Positions 16,781 to 24,892 of a stretch of 64,000 nucleotides of DNA are shown here, one piece after another. Both the position numbers and the translations under genes were made by a program. The first letter of the stretch is position 1. Every line of letters starts with the position of its first letter. Under the pieces are notes generated by a model, which ran no database searches, had not been told where the DNA came from, and saw only the letters and a list, made by a program, of their open reading frames with translations. This stretch comes from Legionella sp. (GTDB lineage Bacteria; Pseudomonadota; Gammaproteobacteria; Legionellales; Legionellaceae): assembly GCA_031291095.1 (NCBI GenBank), contig JARLJR010000120.1, forward strand, positions 1 to 64,000, read 5' to 3'.

Positions 16781-16811
16781 AGTATAACACTGTTCTCTTG
16801 AATAAAGTCAA
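16781..16811 (-). promoter_or_regulatory. Promoter of 6S RNA
   Basis: TATACT (16786-16781) lies seven bases before the inferred 5' end. TTGACT (16811-16806) is a possible -35 with a 19-base spacer. Confidence 0.55.
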
Positions 16812-16881
16812 GGAATCACGGCCTTTACTTAATAAATAAACAAGAGCACTATACCTTATCGCTAATTAATGAGGAATTATT

Positions 16882-17439
16882 ATGGCTGCAACACCATCGA
16901 CGATGCTGCCCTTAGGTAGTAAAGCCCCCGATTTTAATTTAATGGATACCCGCAACAACAAAATGCTGAGCCTCCAGGAAGGCAAATCAGCCATTGCTAC
17001 AGTAATTATGTTTTTATGTAATCACTGCCCTTATGTAAAACATGTGCAACCTAAACTGGTTGAATTAGCCAACCTGTATCAACCCAAAGGGATAAGCTTT
17101 ATTGCGATTAGTTCCAATGATGTGGAAAAATATCCCGACGACAGCCCAGAAAAAATGCAGCTTGAAGCACAAAATGCTCATTATACCTTCCCTTATTTGT
17201 ACGATGAAAGCCAAGACGTAGCGAAGGCTTATAAGGCTGCTTGCACCCCTGATTTTTATGTGTTTGATAAGGATTTGTTATGCGTCTATCGTGGGTGTCT
17301 TGATGACTCGACTCCCGGAAATCATAAGCCATTAACCGGAGAGCACTTGCAAGCCGCTTTGGATTGTATCTTGGCTGGAAAATCAGTGAGCGCAGAACAA
17401 AAGCCCAGTATAGGCTGCAACATCAAGTGGAAAGCCTAA
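16882..17439 (+). CDS. Thioredoxin-fold peroxiredoxin-like protein
   Basis: A 185-residue AhpC/TSA-type protein of the thioredoxin superfamily. After LGSKAPDFNLMDT the active site reads FLCNHCPYVKH, a C-N-H-C pair typical of the widespread 'thioredoxin family protein' with NHCPY. The segment GISFIAISSNDVEKYPDDSPEKM and the cis-Pro region CTPDFYVFD are intact. It is likely a cytosolic thiol oxidoreductase; the substrate is unknown. No signal peptide is seen. It is followed after 10 bases by a strong hairpin, so it is probably monocistronic. Confidence 0.88.
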   Translation: MAATPSTMLPLGSKAPDFNLMDTRNNKMLSLQEGKSAIATVIMFLCNHCPYVKHVQPKLVELANLYQPKGISFIAISSNDVEKYPDDSPEKMQLEAQNAHYTFPYLYDESQDVAKAYKAACTPDFYVFDKDLLCVYRGCLDDSTPGNHKPLTGEHLQAALDCILAGKSVSAEQKPSIGCNIKWKA

Positions 17440-17448
17440 AAGGTGTAG

Positions 17449-17476
17449 CCCGTATTCGACGCAGTCGTAATACGGG
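17449..17476 (+). terminator. Hairpin after the thioredoxin-like gene
   Basis: CCCGTATT (17449-17456) pairs with AATACGGG (17469-17476) around a 12-base loop that itself holds CGAC/GTCG. No T-run follows directly, so termination efficiency is uncertain. Confidence 0.5.
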
Positions 17477-17575
17477 AGCTTAAGGCATCCTATTTTTGAC
17501 AGCTATTCTTCTTAAGCATATGATAGAAAGCTTAAAATTTGTGGTGAAGCAATAAAAACTCAGGATGGGTGTGAC

Positions 17576-18412
17576 ATGCGTAAGTTGTGGTTCTTAGGGC
17601 TGGTTTTTCTATCACTAACGGCTTGCAAAAAGGAAGATAACTTGTTTAGCGGTTATGTCGATGCCGATCTGGTTTATTTATCCGCAGACTTTGGGGGGCG
17701 GCTTACCGAGCTTGCTGTGCTCAGAGGTCAGTTGGTTCCCAAGGATCAATTTCTATTTAAACTAGAGCAAACCAGCGAGCTTTATAGCGTAGACATGAGT
17801 GAATTAAACAAACAATCACTGCAAGCTCAACGCGAACAAACCTTAAGCCAAATTCATTATAATGAAGTGAATTATCGCCGTATTGTGGATATGCGCAAAC
17901 AAAATGCCGCAAGCCAAAATGATTTGGATGCGGCGCAAAGAGATTTAACTGTTTCCAAGCAACAGTTGGCTGATCTTGATGCAAAAATTAAAAGCAGCCA
18001 GGTGGATACTGTCGATAAGAAATGGCAAGTTACTCGGAAAGAAAATTTTGCTACTGACCGCGGAATTATCTTTGATACCTACTATACCCAGGGCGAGTTT
18101 GTGCAAGCAGGTTATCCAGTCCTTTCATTGATTACCAAAAATAATATCAAGGCTATTTTTTTTGTTCCAGAGGCTCAATTAAACCGGATACGACTTAATC
18201 AAAAAATTAATATTAAAACGAATGACAATGAGAATTTTGCGACGGGACATATTTACTACATTTCCAACATTGCTGAATATACACCACCTATTATTTTTTC
18301 ACGTGAAGAACGTCAGCGCTTAGTCTTTAGAGTCGAGGCGAAGATTGATACTCCTGATTTAGAAAAAATACATCTTGGACAGCCAGTAACTTTGGGATTA
18401 GCTGATGAGTGA
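17576..18412 (+). CDS. HlyD-family membrane fusion lipoprotein (YhiI-like)
   Basis: The periplasmic adaptor of a tripartite ABC efflux system, 278 residues. A lipobox (LVFLSLTAC, Cys17) predicts lipid anchoring after signal cleavage. The first biotinyl-lipoyl half is GYVDADLVYLSADFGGRLTELAVLRGQLV; a coiled-coil hairpin spans about residues 70-140; the second lipoyl half is GIIFDTYYTQGEFVQAGYPVLSL, followed by beta-barrel strands. AGGA lies 10 bases before the ATG. It overlaps the ATPase gene by eight bases. Confidence 0.9.
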   Translation: MRKLWFLGLVFLSLTACKKEDNLFSGYVDADLVYLSADFGGRLTELAVLRGQLVPKDQFLFKLEQTSELYSVDMSELNKQSLQAQREQTLSQIHYNEVNYRRIVDMRKQNAASQNDLDAAQRDLTVSKQQLADLDAKIKSSQVDTVDKKWQVTRKENFATDRGIIFDTYYTQGEFVQAGYPVLSLITKNNIKAIFFVPEAQLNRIRLNQKINIKTNDNENFATGHIYYISNIAEYTPPIIFSREERQRLVFRVEAKIDTPDLEKIHLGQPVTLGLADE

Positions 18413-19307
18413 GCTTGCCATTGATGTAACTAATTTAACCAAAGAGTTCGATAAAAAACTGGCAGTAGACCATATTTCTATACAAGTAGAAAAGGGGGCA
18501 ATATTCGGCTTTCTTGGTTCCAATGGCAGCGGTAAGACAACTACTATTCGCATGATTTGTGGTTTGTTATCTCCTACCGATGGTTCGGGTTATTGCCTAG
18601 GCTATGACATTCGCACGCAAAGTGATGAGATTAAAAAACACACTGGCTATATGCCGCAAAAATTCAGTTTTTATACCGGTTTAACGGTTTATGAAAATCT
18701 ACGTTTTGTAGCTGATATTTTTCAAGTAAAGAATTCCAAGCAAGCCATTGAGGCGATGATCGAGGATTTGGAGCTGGAGCGTTATCGAAAAGTACAAGCC
18801 GGCAATTTATCCGGTGGCTGGAAGCAGCGTCTGGCCTTGGCTTGTAGTTTACTGCATCAACCGAAAATGCTCTTTTTAGATGAGCCTACTGCCGGGGTTG
18901 ACCCTAAAGCGCGAAAAGAATTTTGGGATTATTTACATAAGATTTCCTCCCGTGATGGCACCACTATTTTAGTGACCACCCATTATATGGATGAAGCTGA
19001 AAAGTGTACGGATTTGGCTTACATCAACATGGGGAAATTATTGTACGCAGGGCGCACCAAAGATTTGGTTCCACAATCCCATGTTAAAACCTATGTGCCG
19101 GAGATAACACGTGAAGAACAAAATTCATTAATGGAACAAATTAATGGCAGCTATCCTAATGTTTTAGTCTCAATTGTTAATAATGAGTTACGAATTTCCT
19201 CACGTAACCATAAGTCCTTGCAGAAGCTTATTGAGGAGCATCCTGAGGTATCATTTAAAGAGGTAACACCCTCTTTTGAAGAGGTTTTTATTGGGTTAAT
19301 GCGATGA
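18405..19307 (+). CDS. ABC transporter ATP-binding protein
   Basis: The cytosolic ATPase of the same export system, 300 residues. Walker A FLGSNGSGKTTT at about residues 35-46, Q-loop YMPQKFSFY, signature LSGGWKQR (Trp replaces the usual Gln of LSGGQ), Walker B MLFLDEPTAGVDP and the H-switch VTTHYMDEAEK. The family is DrrA/CcmA-like, as in the YbhF and YhiH transporters. The C-terminal 70 residues form the small regulatory domain typical of ABC-2 exporters. Starts overlap on both sides (eight bases with the adaptor, ATGA with the permease), so translation is coupled. Confidence 0.93.
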   Translation: MSELAIDVTNLTKEFDKKLAVDHISIQVEKGAIFGFLGSNGSGKTTTIRMICGLLSPTDGSGYCLGYDIRTQSDEIKKHTGYMPQKFSFYTGLTVYENLRFVADIFQVKNSKQAIEAMIEDLELERYRKVQAGNLSGGWKQRLALACSLLHQPKMLFLDEPTAGVDPKARKEFWDYLHKISSRDGTTILVTTHYMDEAEKCTDLAYINMGKLLYAGRTKDLVPQSHVKTYVPEITREEQNSLMEQINGSYPNVLVSIVNNELRISSRNHKSLQKLIEEHPEVSFKEVTPSFEEVFIGLMR

Positions 19308-20458
19308 AGTTGACACATATTCAAGGTATTTCTTTAACACGTCTTGCAGGCTTAATCCGTAAAGAGTTTATTTTGATCACTCGGGATCGTGGCACTATTG
19401 CCATGCTCGTCATTTTGCCCATTATGTTACTGATTCTTTTTGGTTTTGCCATTGAGTTTGATCCCAAGCATTTACCCACCACCATTATTAGTTACGACAA
19501 TACACCATTAACACGAAGTTATGTGAGTGGGCTTGAGGCTTCCGGTTATTTTAGAGTGCAGACCAAAGCATCCAGTGAGTATGAAAAAGATCAAGATTTT
19601 GCCAACAGTAAAATCAGTTTGGCTTTTACCATTCCCCCTAATTTTACCCGCAAATACATTCGTAATGAAAACCCGCAATTATTGGTGGAAATAGATGGCT
19701 CAGATCCGGGAAGTAGTGCCAGTGCGCTGGGTAATGCGCTACCCATACTGAATCAAACGCTGGATGCTTTCAATAAACAAGGTTTAGGCTCACCGTCTCC
19801 CATAAAATCGCCAAGAAGTGTGAATTTAATCTTCCATCGGCTCTATAATGAAGCCAACATCAGTTCTTATAATATTGTACCAGGACTTATTGGCGTATTG
19901 CTTACCCTAACTATGGTAATGCTGACGTCTACCGCCATCACTTCGGAAAAAGAGGCCGGTACAATGGAAATGCTGTTAAGCACTCCGTTAAAACCAACCG
20001 AGATTATTCTGGGTAAGGTGATACCCTATATCGTTCTAGGTTATTTGCAATTAACCAGTATTTTAGTTTTTGGTAAGTTACTCATTGATATTCCTACAGA
20101 AGGCAGTATTTTATTACTTTATATTGCCGCAGCTCCATTTATTATCGCCAACTTAATGGTCGGGATGATTTTTTCTACCCTTTCCAGCACCCCAATGCAA
20201 GCTATGCAGCTTAGTGTTTTTTATCAATTACCCTCTATGTTTTTATCCGGTTATATTTTTTCTTTTTATGGTATGCCAGGATGGGCCCAGGTAATAGGGT
20301 CGTGCATGCCGATGACTTATTTTACGCGGATAACGCGGGGAATTTTATTGAAAGGCAATACGATAGGCCAAATTGTACCGAATATTTTACCGATTATTCT
20401 GATCGCCGTGGTTTTGATTTTCTTAACGGGGAAAATATTTAGAACAAAACTTGATTAA
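19304..20458 (+). CDS. ABC-2 type permease
   Basis: The inner-membrane channel, 384 residues. A first helix (GTIAMLVILPIMLLILFGFAIEF) is followed by a large periplasmic loop (about residues 55-185) and then five helices. The conserved ABC-2 segment EKEAGTMEMLLSTPLKPTEIILGKVIPY is present, as in YhhJ/YbhS/YbhR. Only one permease gene occurs, so it likely works as a homodimer. A family B palindrome separates it from the outer-membrane factor gene that completes the system. Confidence 0.92.
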   Translation: MKLTHIQGISLTRLAGLIRKEFILITRDRGTIAMLVILPIMLLILFGFAIEFDPKHLPTTIISYDNTPLTRSYVSGLEASGYFRVQTKASSEYEKDQDFANSKISLAFTIPPNFTRKYIRNENPQLLVEIDGSDPGSSASALGNALPILNQTLDAFNKQGLGSPSPIKSPRSVNLIFHRLYNEANISSYNIVPGLIGVLLTLTMVMLTSTAITSEKEAGTMEMLLSTPLKPTEIILGKVIPYIVLGYLQLTSILVFGKLLIDIPTEGSILLLYIAAAPFIIANLMVGMIFSTLSSTPMQAMQLSVFYQLPSMFLSGYIFSFYGMPGWAQVIGSCMPMTYFTRITRGILLKGNTIGQIVPNILPIILIAVVLIFLTGKIFRTKLD

Positions 20459-20470
20459 AACACAAGGGAA

Positions 20471-20575
20471 TACGTCATCCCGAACACAGTGAGGGATCTC
20501 CAGCACTGATATTATGAGTTAGCATTGTGCCTGATTCAGGAGATCCTTCGTCGTAAACTCCTCAGGATGACGTGC
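20471..20575. repeat. Palindromic intergenic element, family B (reverse orientation)
   Basis: About 105 bp, beginning TACGTCATCCCGAAC and ending CTCAGGATGACGTGC, with inner GGGATCTCC/GGAGATCC arms. It lies inside the export operon between permease and outer-membrane factor, so it may reduce read-through. Confidence 0.88.
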
Positions 20576-20618
20576 TGCGTTATGTTATTAATAACAGTTT
20601 ATTTTAGGACATACCCTA

Positions 20619-22043
20619 ATGAAACGAATGATGATTTTTTGTACTTTGTTAGCTATTTTGCTCGGAGGCTGTTGCAAAAACTGTAAGGTCAATGAGCAGG
20701 TGACATACCCTAAGAGTACCCGTAGCGGGATTAAATATGTCCAAGATAAAGCGGAGTTAAATCGAGTTGCCTGGTGGAACAAAATAAATGATCCTCAATT
20801 GACACTGCTGATTGTTCAGGCATTGAAAACCAATGACAGCATTAAAGGGTCTTACGCAACCATTGAACAAGCACAAGCTCAGCTTAAAGCTGCTCAATAT
20901 GCGTGGATTCCAACATTTGATGCCAGTGCCAGCGGTTTTACAGGTGGGACCTGGAATAGTCATATTACTCCGAGTAACCAATTGGCCAATACCCCATTTT
21001 TTGCAAATTTTCCTAGACCAAGATTCAGAGGCTATTATGCAGGTTTTGTACCCAGTTATACGGTGAATGCCTTAAGCAATTTCAGCAATATTAAATCTGC
21101 CAAAGCCGCTTTAGCGATACAGAAAGCACAGGCGCAATCAACCAAACTGAGTATCATCAGCCAAATGAGTGGTACTTATTTTATGCTATTGAGTCAGCGC
21201 GAACAGTTGGCAGTGGAGCGGGTATTGGCCCGTGATTTAAAGAAATTGCGCCAATTGGAGCAGGTACGTTTCCAAAAAGGTGCTAGTGACTTAGAAACAC
21301 TTACCAGTATTGATCAGCAATTGGCGCAAGAAGAAACCAAGATTCCGCAGATTGAAGGGATTATTGCTCAAAGTGAAAATACCATTCAGCTGTTATTGAA
21401 TCAAAATCCGGGACCGGTGAAGACGCAGCGCAGTTTATTGGCACTTAAGGTAAATCATATTATTCCCAAACAGCTGCCTTCCTCTGTTTTAAAAAATCGT
21501 CCTGATATTATGATTGCCACCAATAATGTCACAATGTCTTATGCCCAAATTGGCGTTGCCTATGCGGAGTTTTTCCCGACAATCAGTTTAACCGGTTTAG
21601 TTGGTAAGGCTTCCGTGGATTTAACGAATCTTTTAAAAATAAGCACTAATTTGTGGGTGACTCAGGCCGTGGCTTCAATGAAAGTCTTTAATCCCAGTGC
21701 TTATCAAAACATTAAATCAGCGAAAGCAGGATTTAAAGCAACTTATTACAATTATTTAGAAACACTACGCAGCGCTTTTGCGGATGTCGATGATGCATTG
21801 ACGAATGAACAAAAAAATAAGTTGGCGTATTTGCAAACGAAGAAAGGGTATTTGGCTGCCAAAAGATCTTATGCACTTGCTTTAGCTCAATATAAATCAG
21901 GGGCGAAGGATTATCGTAGTGTGGTTAATGCCAAAATCAATTTGGAACGCAGTAAGTTGGGTTTAATTCAAGAAAAAGCGCAGTTGCTTGATGGTATTGT
22001 ACAGGTTTATACCGCAGTTGCGGGTGGGTATGATGCTGCGTAG
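20619..22043 (+). CDS. Outer-membrane factor lipoprotein (NodT/OprM type)
   Basis: The TolC-like exit duct of the export system, 474 residues. A lipobox (LAILLGGC, Cys near residue 18) and the start of the mature part mark it as a lipidated efflux protein. Two repeated helical halves are visible, each with the typical AQAQLKAAQYAWIPTFDASAS and AQIGVAYAEFFPTISLTGLVG segments, and the late motif KSGAKDYRSVVNAKINLERSKL. The preceding adaptor, ATPase and permease genes supply the rest of the machine. The substrate cannot be predicted. Confidence 0.92.
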   Translation: MKRMMIFCTLLAILLGGCCKNCKVNEQVTYPKSTRSGIKYVQDKAELNRVAWWNKINDPQLTLLIVQALKTNDSIKGSYATIEQAQAQLKAAQYAWIPTFDASASGFTGGTWNSHITPSNQLANTPFFANFPRPRFRGYYAGFVPSYTVNALSNFSNIKSAKAALAIQKAQAQSTKLSIISQMSGTYFMLLSQREQLAVERVLARDLKKLRQLEQVRFQKGASDLETLTSIDQQLAQEETKIPQIEGIIAQSENTIQLLLNQNPGPVKTQRSLLALKVNHIIPKQLPSSVLKNRPDIMIATNNVTMSYAQIGVAYAEFFPTISLTGLVGKASVDLTNLLKISTNLWVTQAVASMKVFNPSAYQNIKSAKAGFKATYYNYLETLRSAFADVDDALTNEQKNKLAYLQTKKGYLAAKRSYALALAQYKSGAKDYRSVVNAKINLERSKLGLIQEKAQLLDGIVQVYTAVAGGYDAA

Positions 22044-22064
22044 GTCGATTGTTTTTAAAGGAAA

Positions 22065-22087
22065 AGCCGGTTGCAAGCAACCGGGCT
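22065..22087. terminator. Hairpin after the outer-membrane factor gene
   Basis: AGCCGGTTGC and GCAACCGGGCT form a stem of about ten pairs just past the stop at 22043. A related half-copy at 22147-22165 (GGTGCTTGCAACCGGGTT) precedes the convergent gene's end. Confidence 0.6.
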
Positions 22088-22165
22088 ACACTTTTTAATA
22101 TTACAAAACCACATCAAAGTCACAGAGTATTTTAGGTGTAGTCTGGTGCTTGCAACCGGGTTTTC

Positions 22166-23737
22166 TTAAAAATGTTCTGGATTAGCAACTTCCCAATCTT
22201 TTTTGTAGCTTTCTGGAATATCAAAACCTAATAATTGCCCTGGCGTTAAATAATCATACATCTGCTCAAAACTTTTAACCTCATCAACTCCAGTACGCCT
22301 CATAATATGCGAAGGTTTTAAATCACTAGGATTGTCTAAGCCTAATGCGCCAACCATTTCTAAAAAGCTTCTTACAGTATTTTTATGAAAGTTAGCGACA
22401 CGCTGTTTTTTTTCATCAACAACCAAGCCATACTGCAAGCGTTTACTTTGAGTTGTAACCCCGGTGGGGCAGGTATTGGCATTGCATTGTTTGGTTTGCA
22501 GGCATCCAGTGGCGAGCATCATGGCTCTAGCCGCGTTACACATATCGGCACCTAGGGCAAGATTAGTGACGATGTCGAAGCCATTAGCTACTTTACCACT
22601 GCAAATAATACGAACTTTATCACGAACATTAATTCCCACTAAGGCGTTATGGACAAAGACTAAGCCCGCCTCTAAGGGAGTACCAATAAAGTTGGTATAT
22701 TCTACTGGAGCGGCCCCCGTGCCGCCTTCTGCGCCATCAACAGTAATAAAGTCAGGCAGGATCTGTGTTGCTAACATCGCCTTACAAATCGCAAAAAATT
22801 CATCTCTACGGCCTACGCATAATTTAAAACCAATGGGTTTACCTCCGGATACATCCCGTAATTTTTTAATAAATTGTAATAAACCAATAGGGGTGGTAAA
22901 CGCAGTGTGGGCGATGGGGGATAAGACATCTTTACCCATGGGTACTTTTCTTGCTTTGGCAATTTCTTCAGTAAGTTTCGCTGCAGGCAGTATCCCACCA
23001 TGAGATGGTTTTGCGCCTTGAGAAAGCTTGATCTCAATCATCTTTACTTCTTTACGATGGGCTTCTACGGCAAATTCTTTTTCATCAAACTCTCCCTCAG
23101 GGGTGCGGCAACCAAAATAGGCTGTGCCGATTTGGAAAACCAGATCCCCTCCTTGCAGATGATACGGACTTAAACCGCCTTCTCCCGTACTTTGGGCAAA
23201 CCCACCGATCATCGCGCCTTTATTCATGGCCATAATGGCTTTCCCAGATAAAGCGCCAAAACTCATGCCTGAAATATTAAATCGAGAAGCACTATAAGGT
23301 TGTAGGCAATCAGGACCACCGACGATGATGCGTGACTCGACTTCCGAGGAATGCTTCGGTGCCAGAGAATGCAAAGCCCAGGTATAACCAATACTCAAAA
23401 TATCGCGTTCAGTACCAAACGGAATAGTGTCTCGGGTATTTTTGGCGCGTTCGTAGATTAAGGAGCGTGTTTCCCGGTTATAGGGGAGCTCACTTTCATC
23501 GGTAGCAATAAAATATTGTTGAATTTCCGGACGGAGAAACTCTAAAAAGTAACGAACATGCCCTAATACGGGGAAATTACGTAAAATTGTGTGCTTTTTT
23601 TGGCTTACGTCGTAAATCCAAAGAATGATGACGGGGGTGAGAAACACCAGAAACCATCTGATATCTTCCAGCATGATAAATATCGCAAGTGCGATTAGTA
23701 ACATGATTCCAAAACCGAGATACCATTGGCGTCTCAT
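22166..23737 (-). CDS. FMN-binding glutamate-synthase-family protein
   Basis: A 523-residue protein related to the synthase domain of the large glutamate synthase subunit, without the amidotransferase domain. Two N-terminal membrane helices (WYLGFGIMLLIALAIFIML and WFLVFLTPVIILWIYDV) anchor it. The FMN barrel includes FNISGMSFGALSGKAIMAMNKGA, KLSQGAKPSHGGILPA and DGAEGGTGAAP. A Cys cluster for the 3Fe-4S centre is seen in CLQTKQCNANTCPTGV. Such stand-alone proteins are common, but their physiological reaction is not well fixed. Residue features suggest an active flavoprotein. Confidence 0.9.
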   Translation of the reverse strand: MRRQWYLGFGIMLLIALAIFIMLEDIRWFLVFLTPVIILWIYDVSQKKHTILRNFPVLGHVRYFLEFLRPEIQQYFIATDESELPYNRETRSLIYERAKNTRDTIPFGTERDILSIGYTWALHSLAPKHSSEVESRIIVGGPDCLQPYSASRFNISGMSFGALSGKAIMAMNKGAMIGGFAQSTGEGGLSPYHLQGGDLVFQIGTAYFGCRTPEGEFDEKEFAVEAHRKEVKMIEIKLSQGAKPSHGGILPAAKLTEEIAKARKVPMGKDVLSPIAHTAFTTPIGLLQFIKKLRDVSGGKPIGFKLCVGRRDEFFAICKAMLATQILPDFITVDGAEGGTGAAPVEYTNFIGTPLEAGLVFVHNALVGINVRDKVRIICSGKVANGFDIVTNLALGADMCNAARAMMLATGCLQTKQCNANTCPTGVTTQSKRLQYGLVVDEKKQRVANFHKNTVRSFLEMVGALGLDNPSDLKPSHIMRRTGVDEVKSFEQMYDYLTPGQLLGFDIPESYKKDWEVANPEHF

Positions 23738-23788
23738 GGTTAACTCCTTTTAATTTATAGGCGTCCCAAAGATTCTATTTATGCCTTG

Positions 23789-23858
23789 TAAGTTGGGCCC
23801 ATGGCCCAACACTGGGTTCCTGTGTGGCTCGATGCCTCGTTGAGCCAGGGGCTCAACT
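23789..23858. repeat. Palindromic intergenic element, family C
   Basis: A 70-bp element with GTTGGGCCCATGGCCCAAC, itself nearly palindromic, and a matching GAGCCAGGGGCTCAACT arm. It reaches into the zapA stop codon. Relatives lie at 40141 and 60269. Confidence 0.85.
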
Positions 23859-24177
23859 AATCCATTTCTGGAGCGCGTTCTATCTCGCCATTCACCATCT
23901 TATTAATTTTATGTTCTAAAGAAGTAATAAACTGGGTGACTTGATGGTGTTGTTGCGCTTGCTCGCTTTTGCACATCACTAATTCATGGCTAATGTCTAG
24001 GGCCGCCAACAATAAAGTGTGGAAATCATCCAATTGTTTGGTCTTCTTTTTGTTAAGCATGATTTGATTATTAAGCTTTTGTGCTGCGAGTACTAAATTT
24101 GCTTCTTCACCCTCTGGGCATTTAATTTCATAAGATTTATTTAGTAATTTAATAGAGCATGATTTTGTTTGTGTCAT
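23857..24177 (-). CDS. zapA: Cell division protein ZapA
   Basis: A 106-residue FtsZ-ring stabiliser. The N-terminal globular part (CSIKLLNKSYEIKCPEGEEANLVLAAQKLNNQI) has the ZapA pattern and is followed by a long C-terminal helix for tetramerisation. It is divergent from ygfB, the arrangement usual in gammaproteobacteria. The stop codon overlaps a family C palindrome. The 6S RNA gene that normally follows zapA is absent here and found at 16620. Confidence 0.92.
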   Translation of the reverse strand: MTQTKSCSIKLLNKSYEIKCPEGEEANLVLAAQKLNNQIMLNKKKTKQLDDFHTLLLAALDISHELVMCKSEQAQQHHQVTQFITSLEHKINKMVNGEIERAPEMD

Positions 24178-24306
24178 AATAAGGCCTTTGAATCGCTAAG
24201 GGTTTGGAGTAAATAGTAGCAATTTTGCTTGCAAGCAGCAAATACTGAGGTGAACCGCTGCGCCAAATCGGTTATCATGGAGCATTTTTTTATAGATGAG
24301 TTAATT

Positions 24307-24879
24307 ATGTCTGCTGAAAATGAACATTGGACCTTACCTGATTACGATCATTTTGTTGATTCGATTTCCTTTTTATCATTGCCGGTTTCTGCCAGCTCAT
24401 TACATGGAATGATGTGCGGCTATCTGTGTGCAGGAGAGGACTCTCAGGGCGAATCGTATTTGCGAGCTTTGTTGAATAATAAAAAGGATGAACAAAGCCG
24501 TAGTGCTTTGCTGTCCTTATTCGCAGTCTTTTCCATCAGCCAACAACAAATTACCCATTTTGATTTTAATTTTCAAATGATGCTTCCCCATGAGGAAGAC
24601 TCTTTGTTGGAACGAGCTTTGGCATTTAGTGAATGGTGCGAAGGCTTTACCCAGGCATTAACTTTATGTGGAATTGGGGTTGATCAATTCAATGAGGAAG
24701 AGGCACAAGATGCCTTACAACATATGCTTGAGTTTGCCGAATTGGATTGTGATACTTTAGATGTAGGCGAAGAAGATGAACGTGCATTGATGGAAGTAAG
24801 TGAATACGCGCGCATGGCGGTAATTCGTTTGCACGGTGATTTAATGATGAATGAACAAAATCGTGGTGTAACCCATTAA
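24307..24879 (+). CDS. ygfB: YgfB/YecA-family (UPF0149) protein
   Basis: A helical acidic protein of about 190 residues, matching UPF0149: LPDYDHFVDSI, then SSLHGMMCGYLCAG near the N-terminus, and the conserved FSEWCEGFTQALTLCGI and EYARMAVIRL at the C-terminus. I chose ATG 24307 (MSAENEHW) because family members start here; upstream frame from 24229 reads into the zapA control region. It leads the operon with pepP, ubiH and ubiI. YgfB has been tied to regulation in Pseudomonas; the role in this organism is unknown. Confidence 0.88.
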   Translation: MSAENEHWTLPDYDHFVDSISFLSLPVSASSLHGMMCGYLCAGEDSQGESYLRALLNNKKDEQSRSALLSLFAVFSISQQQITHFDFNFQMMLPHEEDSLLERALAFSEWCEGFTQALTLCGIGVDQFNEEEAQDALQHMLEFAELDCDTLDVGEEDERALMEVSEYARMAVIRLHGDLMMNEQNRGVTH

Positions 24880-24892
24880 TAAGGATGTTGGT

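Noticed and set aside
22464-23003. 179-codon frame on the plus strand
   Set aside because: It is antisense to the glutamate-synthase-like gene, whose motifs are clear; the frame is a shadow.
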